Below are positions 10,999 through 21,470 of a DNA stretch of 64,000 nucleotides, piece by piece. The stretch covers positions 43,140,106 through 43,204,105 of the forward strand of contig OZ020303.1 in the NCBI GenBank assembly GCA_963971305.1, in the 5' to 3' direction. The translations under genes were made by a program, and so were the position numbers. The notes below the pieces were generated by a model. It did not search any database. It was not told where the DNA came from and was given only the letters and a program-made list of their open reading frames with translations. The DNA comes from Arcuatula senhousia. Lineage: Eukaryota; Mollusca; Bivalvia; Mytilida; Mytilidae. How positions within the stretch are numbered: position 1 is the stretch's first letter; each line of letters begins with the position of its first letter.

Positions 10999-13900
10999 TT
11001 ATAGCTTTGTGCTACAAAGATATTTTTGTGAAGTATTCTGTTTGCCTGTAACGATTGTCACATCATTACTTGGAATTCCTTCTTGCTCTAAAGCATCATG
11101 TTCTTGTACTAACGAAAAATGTGTTTCTGCTGATGAACTTTGTTCCTTTACTGAAGAATTCTGTCTTTCTATTTGTGGTTTCTGTCTGACAACTTTTTCA
11201 GCATCCTCTTTTTCAAGAAAGGTGAAGAGATTATCTGCAAATTTTTCGATTCTGAAATTTTTGTCTTGCTCGGGTTTAGTCAATACAATTTGAAGTATGT
11301 CTTCCTGGCTCCCCTTTTCACTTTGTTCAAGTGGAGTTGCCGAGGTAGTTCCATTTTCACTCTGCTCAAGTGGGATATACTTTCCGGGTATTGTAAGAGA
11401 TAAAGACGAGGATGTTTTTCGTTTCTTGGGCAAAGAAAGCTGTAGTTGCTTCCAGAAATGATTCAACATTTGCTGATTTTTATCACCTGGCCATTTTATG
11501 TACGTTACAGATTCAAGAATGATCCTGAGATTTTTATCTATTTCTCTTTTGTATGGTACTTTGCCAAACATTAAAGGTACAATTCTGTGCTTCCGTTTTA
11601 ACATTTCTCGTTGCGCCACCTGGTATTCAAATCTTGTGAATTCGCTCTCTATATAGTCTTTGCTCACGACTAAAATTGTCCTTCTGCTATTGTTAATTGC
11701 CCTAATGATGTTGTTTGCTATTGCTAAAAAGAAAAAAAATATATACTCTCTTCCATATCGTAACGTTTAAGATTGATTCTTTGCGGAAAAAAAATTGTCG
11801 AGCAATGTTTTGTTTTTCTTTTCCTGCTATATACTGCTCATATTGATACATTTTTGCAAAAGACAATAACTTTGCTACTTTACTTTTGGGAAAATCTTTT
11901 ATCCCTTTGTGTAAAGTATTTGCATCATGAAGTGTTTATTGTGAACCTGGCTTTAGTTCAATATATGAAAACAAGAAAGATCCCCCAATTATTCATAAGG
12001 CACGGACCATTTGATTTTCGGGGGGGGGGGGGGGCTGGGATTTTACCTTGAGCCGGGAAATTTTTTTCGCCCGCTTTGCGGGCCAGATTATTTTTTTCAC
12101 ACACATATTTAGCAAGGTAATTTTGTTGGCCAGATTATTTTTTTTTACAAAAAATCAGGGCCGGGAACTTTTTTTCAACCCCCCCCCCCCCCCAGAAAAT
12201 CAAATGGTCCGTGCCTAAAAGTCATTTTGATGTTGATTGATATACACGAAACTATAAATTTTAAATATCATTTGTCCCTAGGAAATATCTTTGCTTCCTT
12301 TTGATATATATTTTGATGCATTTTATGAAATGAAGCATTTTATTTTCAAGAAAATTAACAACTTTTTCAATAAAATGACTAAACTCTTATTTTACAAAAT
12401 TCAAGAGAAAAAAAAAACAAATTTAACAATTGTAGGGTTATACATACTATCTCCAGGTATGAAATCTCTACAATGAAGACACAATTTGAATCCCATTTCT
12501 TTTTCGAGCTTCGGATATAACTGTTGATACACAAATTTTTCGTCAGCGATTGAAGATCGGTATGATATAAAAGCATCAAAATCTTTGTCGTCTACAATGA
12601 GAAACAGCAAAAAACTCTGTGAAGGAAGTTGATGAAATACTGATTACCATAAGAATTTTGTATTTCTCTAAAAAAACTCAACAAGAGAAGTTTACCGAAA
12701 GATCTTCTAAACCTTTAGTGCTATTGGTATTTACAAGTTCTCCAGTGTGTCTTAGCATTGCCCTGAATTTCTTCTTTCGAATTTGAGATTGATCATCCTA
12801 GTTTGATAATTTTGAATTTATTTTTATTTTTATTTTATTATTCAGAATGTGTCTTTTGAAATCATTACCTCCATCTTCAAATGGCAGAAATTTATGAACA
12901 ATCTTCATCACCATGAGGACTCGATGTCTCCACATGCAGTACAAGGTAATTCCTACGGCTATCAATAGACAAAGAACAACAATGGCCGAGCCACCAATTA
13001 CCCATCTTGTCCAAGAGGTGTCCAGGGGTAAAGCTGTAAGTAACAAACAAGCAACTATCGAACAGAAATTAACGCAAATGAGACAGTCATTTCAAATTTT
13101 GCAGTAAAAACACCGCTTGAAATTTTCAATAAAGATCATCGTTGGCTTTTGTCTTTTTTGTTATTGGTCCGAATGATGCAAGAAAGTTTTTTTTTTCATA
13201 TTTGCTTAAGTTTTTTTTCTGTTATTCGGTTTCCAAATTTGCATGCCCATCGCTTCTTATAATTAGTTGCAGATGTGATCTAATGGCTTGCCCCAAAAGC
13301 AGCCATGAGTGTTACATTTGCAAGCTAACTTTTATAACTACTTTCCTTCTGCAAAGAAGTTAACTTTGTATACCCAATAAGAACTTTCAAAATGTCAGCT
13401 ACTTACTAGTAGTTCAAATCAATTAGATAAATTTCATGAGTGGTCAATGAAGTCGCTGTATTTTTATACCTTTGTCAATTTATATTTTTGTAAGATATCT
13501 TCTTTTTGCAAACAAAGATTAAAATTGTTTATTATATAGATATAGGTGAAAGATCGTGATTTCCGAGTTAAATAAATTTCTTGATTTCCACGGAGTTAAT
13601 TACAAGATTTATCTAACTCGCGTGCGAATTTATCTAACCCTCGTGAAGTTTCCCGCGAAAAATACGTAACTTAGATTAGTGCGCAATACACAATTCATTA
13701 ATCAATAATTTCTTTCGTTTTCATTATTTGATGATCTTTTAGTCACGTTTTTCCAAATTATCTATATAATAAATAGTATAACTAATTCGGGGTGACGAAT
13801 ATCAATTTTAATGTCACTCGTGTCGAATAACGCTAAGGGATTCAACTCGTGCGCGGAACAAGTTCCGCGCACTTGTTGAATCCTGGCGTTATTCGAGACT

Positions 13901-16900
13901 CGTGACATTAAAATTGATATTCACCACCACTCATTAGTTATACTATAAAAATTGTTAAGGAAATGACGTCGTATTTGGCTCAAATAGACAAATATCCAAT
14001 GAGGAAAAGTGTTTATATACATTATGAACAATGAGGTACTATGTCCAATTGATTTAATCAATATGATATCCGGGTACGAATCGTGATTTCATAACAATGA
14101 ACCTGTTTTCTTTAAACGTTGGCATTTAATAACTTAAAACCTAGGTTATGGGTCTTTATGATCACCTTTTATCGCCAGTTTGTGTGAATTTTTGGTGTTT
14201 AAATTGAAATGAGAGAAGAAAAAAACGGAAAATGAGAAAATATAAATGTGTTTTAAAAAAATGAATTTTTATTAATATCGTGAAATATAAGCGAAAAATG
14301 TCTTTTCATTTGAATAAATTTTGTGTGTGTAAAGTAATAACTTTGTTTAATATAGCGGAACCGGAGAGCATGAATTACTTCACAAAATCGACATGTCCTG
14401 ACCGGGACTCGAACCCGGGACCTCTAGGTTTACAGTCAGGCGCTCTACCTCTGAACCAAAGAAGTACTTCCCGGAAATATAAGCGAAAAATGTCTTTTCA
14501 TTTGAATAAATTTTCTGTGTGTAAAGTAATAACTTTGTTTAATATAGATAAATGCAGATTGTCCTCCATGTGGGCATATGAATATGATCGTTTAATGAAA
14601 AAAAAAATTGCGCTAAATCCTTGATTTTTTGTCGAGTGATAGAATAATGAAAGAACCTTTGTGAGCACGCTCACATACCCCACGTGTCCCCATTATGGAC
14701 AGAGATTATCTATTTCGAGTTAGGAATAAAAAAGTCTTAGTTGTTGTCTTTCCAAGACGGCTCATTAAACAGGAAATGAATGAGTGACAGAGCTGAAAAT
14801 GTATCCCACCATATGGAATCCCTATCTGAAGCCACGTACAAAATATCAAAAGTCTATGATTAAAATTAAGTTGCTGAGAAATCTGTCACAAAAATTTTTA
14901 ACCCTGAAAAATTAGTGAAAAAAGTCAAAGTAGGCTTGTGAAAAACAGGAAGTAGAACATCGACAGACCTAAAAAAGAATCCCACCATATTGGACAACTA
15001 CCTGAAGCTAAATACCAAATATCAAATACCTACGATTAATAGATGCCTAGAAATCTGTTACGAATTTTCAAACCTGAAAATTTAGTGAAAAAAAGTCAAA
15101 GTCAGCTATTTAAACAAGAGGTAGATGATCGACAGACCTGAAAACGAATCCCACCATATGGGACACCTACCTGAAGCTAAATACCAAATATAAAATACCT
15201 ACAATTAATAGTTGCTGAGAAATCTGTTACGAAAATTTTAACTCTGAAAATTTAGTGAAAAAGTCAATGTCGGCTATTTAAACAGGAAGTAGATGATCGA
15301 CAGACCAGAAAACGAATCCCACCATATGGGACACCTACCTGAAGATAAATACCAAATATAAAATACCTACAATTAATAGTTGCTGAGAATTTTGTTACGA
15401 AAATTTTCAACCCTGAAATTTTAGTGAAAAAAGTCTAAGTCAACTCGTTAAACGGGAAGTAGATGATCGACAGACCTGAAAACGTATCCCACCATATGGG
15501 ACCCCCACCTGAAGCTTCATACCAAATATCAAAAGCCTACGATTAATAATAGCTGAGATATCTGTTACGAAAATTTTGATCACGGACAGACGGACTGACG
15601 GACGGACGGACAGACGGACCAGTCAAAAACATTATACCCTTCGCAACTTCGTTGCGTGGGGTATAATTATATTCTTATTAATACCCTTAAACTAGTATGA
15701 CTGTAAAACTGACATTTTTTCTTAAGGCGTCAAACGATTCTAACTTACGCTCTGGAACCATATGTTGACACTGGGTACCATAGTAATTATGGTTGACACA
15801 GTCGCAAAACTCGTGGTCAGTTTCATTAAGCCGGCACACGCCATTAGGTTCGTTACAATCCAGACAACATTTGTATTCACATTTCCCGCCATAACTGCCT
15901 GGATCGCAGATACAATTGATGAGAATTTCTATATCAGTTATGGTAACATTGCAGGCACCGTACACACAGTCAAAACCATTTACAATTGGACAAAATCGTT
16001 CGGGTCTCATGGTATAGTTTCCGAAGCATAGTCCGTCGTAGTTAGTCACATTATGCTCATTTGTATTTAATGGGTGAAGTGTTGTCGTTGACAGCGACTG
16101 ATTTACATTTTCACAAGAAAATTGCTCGTCTCTATAAACGCATATTGTGAAATTGTTACACGCGAATGGACATGTTTCATTACAAAATTCTCCACCCCAT
16201 GTTTCATTGCAAATACATTGTCCTTCTCTACAGTACCCATTTTCACACAATGAATCATTGGTGAATGTCATTGGGATGGTTGTAGAGCTAGTAGTGGTAT
16301 CCGGCACAGAATCTTCTATAAAGACATTAAAAAACAATAGATTGATATATGAAATATAACTATTAAATGTTGACTGATCTGAATCATCTAATGTAATAAG
16401 CAAATAGTTAATGCACCAAAAAATCAGAAAAGTTAACAGAGAAAAGGAATAAGAGCCTATAGATATTTTGTACTGCTGACACGAAAAAGGAAGAGAATTT
16501 CAGTAAAATAATTGATCCTAGGTCATCGCACCAACATTGTGCAAGGTCCGATTATGATATTTGCATTTAAGGAAAGGAAATAAACAAAGAGGCATCATAA
16601 AATTGTAATTGCAGATCAAATCTAAATATCTTCTTTTTATGGAAAGAATCTATGTAACATAAAGTTCATAATTTGGCTGGGCCAGTTTGGCGCCAGCAAG
16701 AGCAGAAGCTAAGGACAAAGATGAAGAATTGTTTCTAAACTTTCTGTCACAATAAGCAGGCAATAAAAGGTGGAATTAGCTAATACATTAGGTACTAACC
16801 ATTCAATTTAGTTTCACAATGAGGTCCGTTATAATCAGATGCACAATTGCAGTATTCTTGATTTCGGTTGTCCAGTCGACACTTGCCATTTGGATGGGAA

Positions 16901-17466
16901 CAATCTTTGCAACACTTTTTCTCGCATCGGCTTCCATATGCCCCATAGTCACACGAGCACTGAATTGTAAGTTCTGATTCTGTTTTTATGATATTACAAA
17001 CACCAAAAACACATACAAAAACTCCTGTGAATGGTAAAGGACATTCTCGTTCTGCTCGTAGCTGGTATTCAGGTGAACACGCGTTATAAAAACTGTTCGT
17101 TGTTTCATCAACTGTTTTAACTGTCGTAAATTTAGATATAATTTCAGATTCTGTCGAATAAACAGTTTGTTTTTCAGTCGAATTATTAAAGTTGGCTATC
17201 GTCATTGCGTTAGAGTTTTCTACACAAACGAAGCGCCCGTTCAGTAATGAACATACCTCGGATTCTGTGCAAGTCTCTGAACATTCGGAAACGTGACACA
17301 ACGACCCCCACCATCCAGGATCACAAATGCACGACAATCCATTACAAACTCCGTGTTCACATACGTATCCTGGTACACAAACATCAATCGGTACGATGGG
17401 TGGAGGTTGAAACAAAAGGTACAAGAAAATACAAATGATTTTGTGAAAACCTACACACCCTTCCAT
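10999..17466 (-). CDS. EGF-module/TIR single-pass receptor, five exons, apparently complete
   Basis: Coding exons, minus strand: 17466-16800, 16315-15749, 13033-12869, 12591-12448 and 11723-10999. All four introns are GT...AG in phase 1, and the joined frame gives 755 residues. Seen in order: start and signal peptide (hydrophobic IICIFLYLLF, residues 10-19); a cysteine-rich EGF-like module (about 30-217) in exon 1; a second copy (about 245-407) in exon 2, sharing CC-x-DC...NG-x-CRL; a transmembrane helix (about 422-444) in exon 3; a TIR domain (about 467-615) with box 1 FDAFISY (471-477), box 2 RDFIPG (508-513, BB-loop proline present) and box 3 FW (604-605); then a 140-residue Ser/Gln/Glu-rich tail with PLEQSE twice. 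TIR domains signal by binding other TIR proteins, so a plasma-membrane immune or recognition receptor is inferred. The ligand is unknown. The start is the first ATG before the signal peptide; an upstream non-coding exon is possible. Confidence 0.87.
11999..12215. mobile_element. 217-bp inverted-repeat MITE (TAA target, PIF/Harbinger type) in intron 4
   Basis: The ends are perfect 21-bp inverted repeats, ggcacggaccatttgatttt+c and its complement. They are flanked by TAA on both sides, the target duplication typical of PIF/Harbinger. A run of about 15 G follows the left end and about 15 C precedes the right end, so the element could fold on itself completely. The middle carries repeated 'ggccagattattttttt' text. 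It lies in the last intron of the receptor gene. No protein is encoded, so it is non-autonomous. Confidence 0.8.
13773..13947. mobile_element. 175-bp foldback element in intron 2 of the receptor
   Basis: The two halves are nearly complementary along their whole length, starting atagtataactaat and ending attagttatactat. The centre is a perfect hairpin, gtgcgcggaac, aa, gttccgcgcac (13849-13872). A foldback MITE is the simplest reading. The CG-rich centre stands out in an AT-rich intron. Confidence 0.75.
14281..14547. repeat. 71-bp direct repeats flanking a tRNA-like unit
   Basis: The block starting gaaatataagcgaaaaatgt at 14281 recurs at 14477 with only about one difference over about 71 bases. 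The 123 bases between them hold the tRNA-like sequence. The repeat is too long for an ordinary target-site duplication, so a local tandem duplication around an insertion is more likely. Confidence 0.75.
14394..14466 (-). pseudogene. tRNA-like sequence (SINE head or tRNA pseudogene, GTA anticodon position)
   Basis: On the minus strand there is an A box, tggttcagaggtagagc, and a B box within gggttcgagtccc, with a perfect five-pair T stem (ccggg/cccgg) and a four-pair D stem. The anticodon loop position reads ctgtaaa, giving GTA (Tyr). The acceptor stem does not pair (5' acttctt against 3' tcaggac) and the anticodon stem pairs at only two of five positions. A working tRNA is therefore unlikely. 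A tRNA-derived SINE fragment or pseudogene fits better. Confidence 0.6.
14654..15667. repeat. Dispersed element containing about five tandem 165-175-bp monomers
   Basis: Monomers starting near 14757, 14930, 15102, 15267 and 15438 share the text ttaaacaggaagtagatgat, accatatgggac and gttgctgagaaatctgttac. The array ends in an acggacggacgg run and a palindromic end (cgcaacttcgttgcg). The left end carries cacataccccac, which resembles the complement of the right end (gtggggtata). Single monomers of this family occur at 38690-38930 and, decayed, at 8040-8340. It lies in intron 2 of the receptor gene. Confidence 0.75.
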
Positions 17467-19041
17467 TAGAATATATCTTCCAGCGCACTGAGTTATAAAT
17501 ATAAAAAGTGATCGATTTACTTAGTATTTAAAGTGTGGTTGTGTTTCCATAGTTTTTCGAAGTTTAAATAACCATGAAATACTATTAATATATTCAAGAT
17601 GTATAAAACTTATCGAAGCGTAATATAACTGTTTACTAATACTAGGTATCAAGGATGCAGATCTTATTTCTACAGTACATTTTCTCAAGGCAATTGATAT
17701 AGAATATTGACCATAAATTGTTGTATTGTATTTTAAATTTTTTGTGTTTCTAAATGTTTTCATGTTTTAAGAGATTGCGATATGCTTTATGTTTTCCTAG
17801 AGGCCAATGGGGTTTATCCCGTAATTGAAAATTGAGAAATATATTATTGCTGTTAATGGTGCTGAAACATGATATCCAGGCCTCAAAATTTACTCGACGA
17901 GAATGCTTACGGTGATCACGGCAGTATGCACTTTTGTTGATACGTTAATAGTAATATTTTGAGTTTTAAAGACCAATTAAACTATTTGAAAGTTTTTCAA
18001 AATGTTTTATATCACAGCTGGTAATTTCAAACTCATTATTAAGAATAATTAAATATTTTATTGCTGATGCAATGCTTTTAACTTTAAAAAAAATTCTGCA
18101 TTTCTAAACGTTTAAGGCGATTGATTCACCCAAGTGAACAAATTTACAATATCAAATTATATAAAAAAAATAGATATTAAATCGGATTGAACTCAAAGAA
18201 GTTTAATAAAAATTAAAAATGGTAAGACTAACATAACCAGAACGGTATCAAAGAAGTTAATGATCAACAATAAAACAATTGCACCAAAACACATAGTATA
18301 ATAAAAGCAGCTCATGAAAACACAGTACCTATAGGCGAGCGGCGGATATCGAAAAAGTCGTCTAATTAAAAAGTCTAAATTACCCAAAAACCCAACTCAA
18401 ATAAAAGGTTTATTATTCTATTTATGGATATATATGTTTGACAAGTCGAATATGGTCAGAAGATATAAAAACAAAATTGTTTTGTACATGTACCCTATGA
18501 AAATCTCTAACGGCTTGATTTTTAAAATTTTTTTAAGGTAAAAAAAAAACACAAGTAAAAAATTGTGAATCACATCATGAAATATTTTGCCCAATTCTTT
18601 GTTTGCAATTGAAATTTTCAAAAACAAAAATAGCTTTCTACAATTTTTATTGAATTTAAAATCACGAATAAAAGTAGCAAAAATACACGTAAATTTCAAC
18701 TTGTGCAACATTAATGGTCATTAAAATCAAACAGATTGTATACTTAGTCTTAGATCAAGAAAATGTTGCAAGGCTACTTTTTAGTTAAAACTGCATACTT
18801 CTGACGAATGATAATAAAGTTATACTTACATGACTTAATTGAATATGTACGATTTCGAGAAAATTGACTGCAGATGACTCGGAATCTTGTCGGAGTGTCC
18901 CGTCTTTACATTTTAACTATAATATTGTAAGAAATTTCATTTGTGGTGTAATTATGAAGAATATGTGCTAGTTTTGGGTTTGTGTGAACACAAGAAATTT
19001 ATTATTTGGTCTTTGCTTTTATTTTTAACCTGCGATGTTTG
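17467..19041. other. Upstream flank of the receptor gene, no gene seen
   Basis: AT-rich. A TATA-like run on the minus strand (ttttatatttata, about 17494-17506) lies only 30-40 bases before the receptor ATG. If used, it would give almost no 5' leader. No other coding frame or complete transposon is visible. Confidence 0.4.
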
Positions 19042-19092
19042 ATAAAATGTAAATTTTTAATATTTAAAATTTGATTTTAGTATATAAAGACT

Positions 19093-19233
19093 TACCTTTA
19101 TAAATTTAGATATGATCACCTGCTTGCAGTCTTGTTATCGGAAACCACTCCACCATCAAAAACTGAACTACCTTCTTGACCCTCACCACACTGACCTGCG
19201 CACTGCCCGACTCCCGGTGGTCATCTATTCTTT
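19093..19233. repeat. DIRS left inverted terminal repeat
   Basis: 141 bases, the reverse complement of 24276-24416 apart from one base (gactcccgg against gacttccgg). The near identity can reflect recent insertion or template-guided regeneration of the ends, which DIRS elements do through the internal complementary region. Confidence 0.9.
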
Positions 19234-19288
19234 GACAAATAAAAAGTCAAGAAAAGGGGGATGAAGGGGAGGGGGGTCGGGACCTCTG

Positions 19289-19386
19289 ATTTATAAAGGT
19301 AAGTATTTATATACTAAAATCAAATTTTAAATATTAAAAATTTACATTTTATAGCAATAAATACGATACCTTTATAAATTTAGATA
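19289..19386. repeat. DIRS internal complementary region
   Basis: 19289-19352 is complementary to 19042-19105 with one mismatch (aaagactt against aaatactt). 19346-19386 is complementary to 24397-24437. The two parts meet at attttat, the complement of the heptamer found at both outer ends. This layout predicts how the two termini are joined in the circular intermediate. Confidence 0.88.
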
Positions 19387-19394
19387 TACAGAAT

Positions 19395-20490
19395 TTAAAG
19401 TAGAGCTGAATCCCCCTGAGAACGAGGAGGGAAAACAACTCTTTGCGCAGAAACCAGAGGCCCAAGAGAATACAAATTGTCACTATGAAGGGGCATAGAG
19501 CGAAGGTAGTAGTTGTAAAAACTGTTATCTGATCTCCAAAAACCAGCGGACATGATTTCCGACATAGAGGAGGAATTGAATATAGCCCAAGAACAAGATA
19601 AAGCTCTGATTTCATGTGCTCTTACTTGTAAAGAAGCTAAAACATCTTGAGGAGAAGACAAGTATGCAAACTTCACTGTCTGACAAAGCCAAGAAGAAAT
19701 AGTCTTAGCTGAAATGTCCACTAGACCTTTTTTAATAGGTATAAAAAGTCTAGAAGAACCAGGGGGTCTAAGAGGAGCTGAAATTGACAAATATTTCAGC
19801 AGAGTACGAACCGGACACAAATCCTGATTACCAGCTGAAGCTGGTAGAGCAGGAATAAAAATAGGTCCAGACCCTTTATCTGACAACTGATTCTTTGCTA
19901 AAAAAGAATGATCTGTCAGAAGCGTCACAGATGATTTGTCTGCTGCAAAACGAATGCAAGAGTCTGCAACAGACAGAGCATGAATTTCACTTCGTCTGCG
20001 GCCCGAAGCTAAAGCCAGTAGAAAACAACACTTAAAGGTCAGAAACTTGAAAGATGTTGTTGACAAAGGTTCATATGGGGGAAACTGCAAAGACTTTAAA
20101 ACTAAGGCTAGATTCCATGAGGGCACTAATCTACGTTGCCTTGGACGCTCCAAACCAAAGTTTTTAATCATACGAGAAAGAACTTCATTTATACCAAAAT
20201 CAGGACCCCCTAAAAGAGAAATAGTTCAAGATAAAGCAGAACGATAACCCTTTATTGTAGAAGGAGAATAACCTTTGTCCTCGAACAAAAAAGTCAGCTA
20301 GTTGTTGTACAGAGACTGAGACAGGATCAATTTCCCTACTACGACACCAAGAACAGAAAATTGACCATTTTGAGTCATAAATGGCTCCTGTAGATTTCCT
20401 GACTGATGACGAAATTCGTCTGGCTGCTCGCTCAGAAAAGCCCTCCTTTCTGAGGGATTCCCCGACAATAACCAGGCGTGAAGATGAAGA
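19395..20490 (-). pseudogene. DIRS tyrosine recombinase, frameshifted
   Basis: The N-terminal SAM-like part reads RKSTGAIYDSKWSIFCSWC (about 20400-20340) in one frame. After a six-T run near 20299 the text continues in another frame with EDKGYSPSTIKGYRSALS, then a TGA, then an open 258-codon frame from 20171. That frame has the arginine box GRRRSEIHALS, the RAHEIRALS (H-x-x-R) box and AGFWRSDNSFYNYYLR with the nucleophilic tyrosine. The catalytic residues are intact. One frameshift and one stop separate the two halves. Confidence 0.85.
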
Positions 20491-21470
20491 TTGTGTAGAC
20501 CCTGATGAAGTTTCCTGCCCTTGAACTGAGACAACAGATCTTCCCTGAGGGGAAGAAGAAGAGGTCTCGCACAACAAAGATGGAGAAGATCTGGGAACCA
20601 CGACTGTTTTGGCCAAGCTGGAGCAATAAGAATGCTCTTGCAAGAATCTGTTTGAATCTTGTAGAGAATTCTTGGAAGAAGACGAAAGGGGGGAAACATG
20701 TAACAAAACATCCCTTTCCAACTGATTGACATTGCGTCTACTGCAAAGGCTTTGTTGTCTGGAACTGGGGACACAAAGGTTGGAAGTTTGCAGTTCAGCT
20801 GCGTGGCAAACAGATCTAAGTGGGGACGATCCCATATACAACAAATCTCCTGAAACACTGCTGGATGTAACTCCCACTCTGTATTCACTGGCAGAGCAGA
20901 CCTGGACAGGGCATCTGCTATTACATTCAGATTGCCTGGCACAAGCCTCACTGACAAATGAATGTCTAAAGCTTGACAAAGCAATAGGATTTCTTTGCAA
21001 AGAAGATAAAGAGAGTGAGAATGCGTTCCTCCCTGTTTCTGAAGATAGGCTACAACTGTCGTATTGTCTGTAGCTATCATCAGAGACTGACCTTGAAGAA
21101 AAACTTGGAAATGTCTCAAAGCTAGCAGAACAGCTCTCATTTCTAAAAGGTTTATGTGTTCTTCTAGCTGAAGAGGGGACCACAGACCTGACACAAACCT
21201 GCCTTCGAGGGTAGCTCCCCAACCTGTCAGGGATGCGTCTGTATACAAAGTCATTGAAGGAATCGGTGGATCTAGAGGACAACCCTTTAGGACATTGTCC
21301 CCATTCAACCACCACTGGAGATGTGGATAAACTCTGGGAAGAATTGGAATGACTGCCTCCCAATGTTGAGAGGCTGGCACCCAAAATTCAAGAAGATACC
21401 ACTGTAAGGGACGGACATGAAGACGGCCCAAAGGAACAATATCCATGAGAGAAATAAGAAAACCAATCAA
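20298..21470 (-). pseudogene. DIRS RNase H and downstream domain
   Basis: The RNase H residues are visible in order: LYTDAS, LLEMRAVLLAL, IATDNTTVVAYL and VIADALSRS. After them comes a conserved DIRS block with IWDRPHLDLFATQLN and ILIAPAWPKQSWFPDLL. The frame overlaps the RT frame by 83 bases and the start of the recombinase at its end. It is 390 codons with no internal stop. Its first ATG is probably not a true start, because the domain should be fused to RT. Confidence 0.85.

Noticed and set aside
10999..13033. The TIR and TM exons as a separate Toll-like receptor with LRRs
   Set aside because: The exon upstream of the TM exon in the right phase is the EGF exon. No LRR text exists between 13 and 19 kb, and the joined frame is complete with a signal peptide.
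14394..14466. Functional tRNA-Tyr gene
   Set aside because: The A and B boxes and the T stem are good, but the acceptor stem does not pair and the anticodon stem pairs at only two of five positions.
20200..21384. Long 394-codon minus-strand frame inside the DIRS element
   Set aside because: Most of it is a Ser-rich shadow of the RNase H frame. Only its last 100 codons or so (recombinase N-terminus) are real coding text, and those are reported with the recombinase.
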